Shown here: in pieces, positions 63,676-64,000 of the stretch
How positions within the stretch are numbered: the stretch's first letter is position 1
How the letters are laid out: each line of letters begins with the position of its first letter
Source: JBNKFV01 sp050290265
GTDB taxonomy: Bacteria; Pseudomonadota; Gammaproteobacteria; Pseudomonadales; Cellvibrionaceae
Direction: 5' to 3'
DNA length: 64,000 bases
NCBI GenBank assembly: GCA_050290265.1
Contig: JBNKHI010000007.1
Location: 1-64,000 of the forward strand
Notes under the pieces: model-generated
What the model saw: only the letters and a program-made list of their open reading frames with translations
What the model was told of the DNA's origin: nothing
Database searches by the model: none
Made by a program: the position numbers and the translations under genes

Positions 63676-64000
63676 TAGCGAATCTCCACAGCGTTGGTAT
63701 ACAGCTCATCGATAAGTTCAGCCGCAGTTTCAACATTCAATCGGCCATAAATGTCCTTGCCGATACGCATGGATGGGGAGCAGGCGCAGTTGCCCAGGCA
63801 ATACACGGGTTCCAATGTAATTTCTCCATCCGGCGTCGTCTGATGGTAATCAATGCCGAGCTTATGTTTTAAACTGGCTTCCAGCTGCCGACTGCCCATG
63901 GCTTGGCAGGACTCTGCGCGACAGACTTCAATGATGTGCTTGCCGCGGGGAACCTGGCTGAAGTGATGGTAAAAGCTGACGACGCCATGGACTTCTGCAC
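63675..64000 (-). CDS. fdsG: NAD-dependent formate dehydrogenase gamma subunit (NuoE-like), 5' end outside window
   Basis: About 108 C-terminal residues are visible; the start lies beyond the right edge. NuoE-type thioredoxin-fold [2Fe-2S] protein with HGVVSFYHHFSQVPRGKHII, then the cluster cysteines in EVCRAESC and YCLGNC. An internal ATG at 63899 is not the start, because conserved NuoE sequence continues upstream of it. First visible gene of the fdsG-B-A-fdhD-fdsD operon. Confidence 0.93.
   Translation of the reverse strand, partial: AEVHGVVSFYHHFSQVPRGKHIIEVCRAESCQAMGSRQLEASLKHKLGIDYHQTTPDGEITLEPVYCLGNCACSPSMRIGKDIYGRLNVETAAELIDELYTNAVEIR

Noticed and set aside
1..64000. Prophage, insertion sequence, integron, tRNA or rRNA genes
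   Set aside because: I found no transposase, integrase, terminal repeats, tRNA-like folds or rRNA sequence on either strand.

Overview
The window looks like chromosomal DNA of a free-living, probably marine or aquatic, heterotrophic gammaproteobacterium. The main evidence is the gene order miaB-ybeZ-ybeY-corC-lnt, together with DUF1820, DUF2058 and DUF1415 proteins, a single-chain shikimate-kinase-like protein, many c-di-GMP proteins and a TonB receptor. A Cellvibrionales/Spongiibacter-type relative is my guess; the sequence alone does not fix the genus. I see no rRNA, tRNA, insertion sequence, prophage or CRISPR array. Genes are dense and on both strands.

Layout. 1-10 kb: a catabolic/accessory block with a carotenoid-cleavage-type oxygenase, a divergent AraC regulator, an MFS transporter, an exported isoquinoline-1-oxidoreductase-type molybdenum hydroxylase (small FeS and large Mo subunits), and XdhC and MobA/MocA-like proteins that would mature its cofactor. 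9.4-17.2 kb: a DUF6279 lipoprotein, an orphan ORF, then the minus-strand housekeeping block miaB-ybeZ-ybeY-corC-lnt (tRNA thiomethylation, ribosome maturation, lipoprotein acylation), and DUF1820. 17.2-24.4 kb: alpha/beta hydrolase, class Ic aspartate aminotransferase, HDOD protein, CHASE4-GGDEF protein, pdxH, quinone oxidoreductase. 24.7-29.1 kb: TonB receptor, family III CoA-transferase, then a 620-bp gene-free stretch with three near-identical terminator-bearing repeats.

29.1-36.5 kb: argS, a chemoreceptor, and the transglutaminase plus circularly permuted ATP-grasp/alpha-E pair. 36.5-45.9 kb: a GGDEF protein with an intact I-site, a degenerate HD-GYP protein, a carboxylesterase, DUF2058-DUF1415, a glycosyltransferase-like orphan, and an exported serine hydrolase coupled to a DUF1838 lipoprotein. 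46-52.7 kb: 3-oxoacid CoA-transferase subunits with a divergent LysR, a succinate-semialdehyde-type dehydrogenase, a shikimate-kinase-like gene, an Lrp regulator and an aromatic/aspartate aminotransferase. 52.8-57.8 kb: canonical HD-GYP, S9 peptidase-greB, a methyltransferase, and a cold-shock protein. 58-64 kb: the NAD-dependent molybdenum formate dehydrogenase operon fdsG-fdsB-fdsA-fdhD-fdsD, whose first gene runs off the right edge.

Two themes recur. One is molybdenum enzymes with their own maturation factors (the xdhC/mocA-like pair at the left, fdhD at the right). The other is c-di-GMP turnover (two GGDEF, two HD-GYP, one HDOD). The least explained parts are the triple repeat at 28.5-29.06 kb, the ATP-grasp/alpha-E/transglutaminase module and the DUF1838-hydrolase pair.
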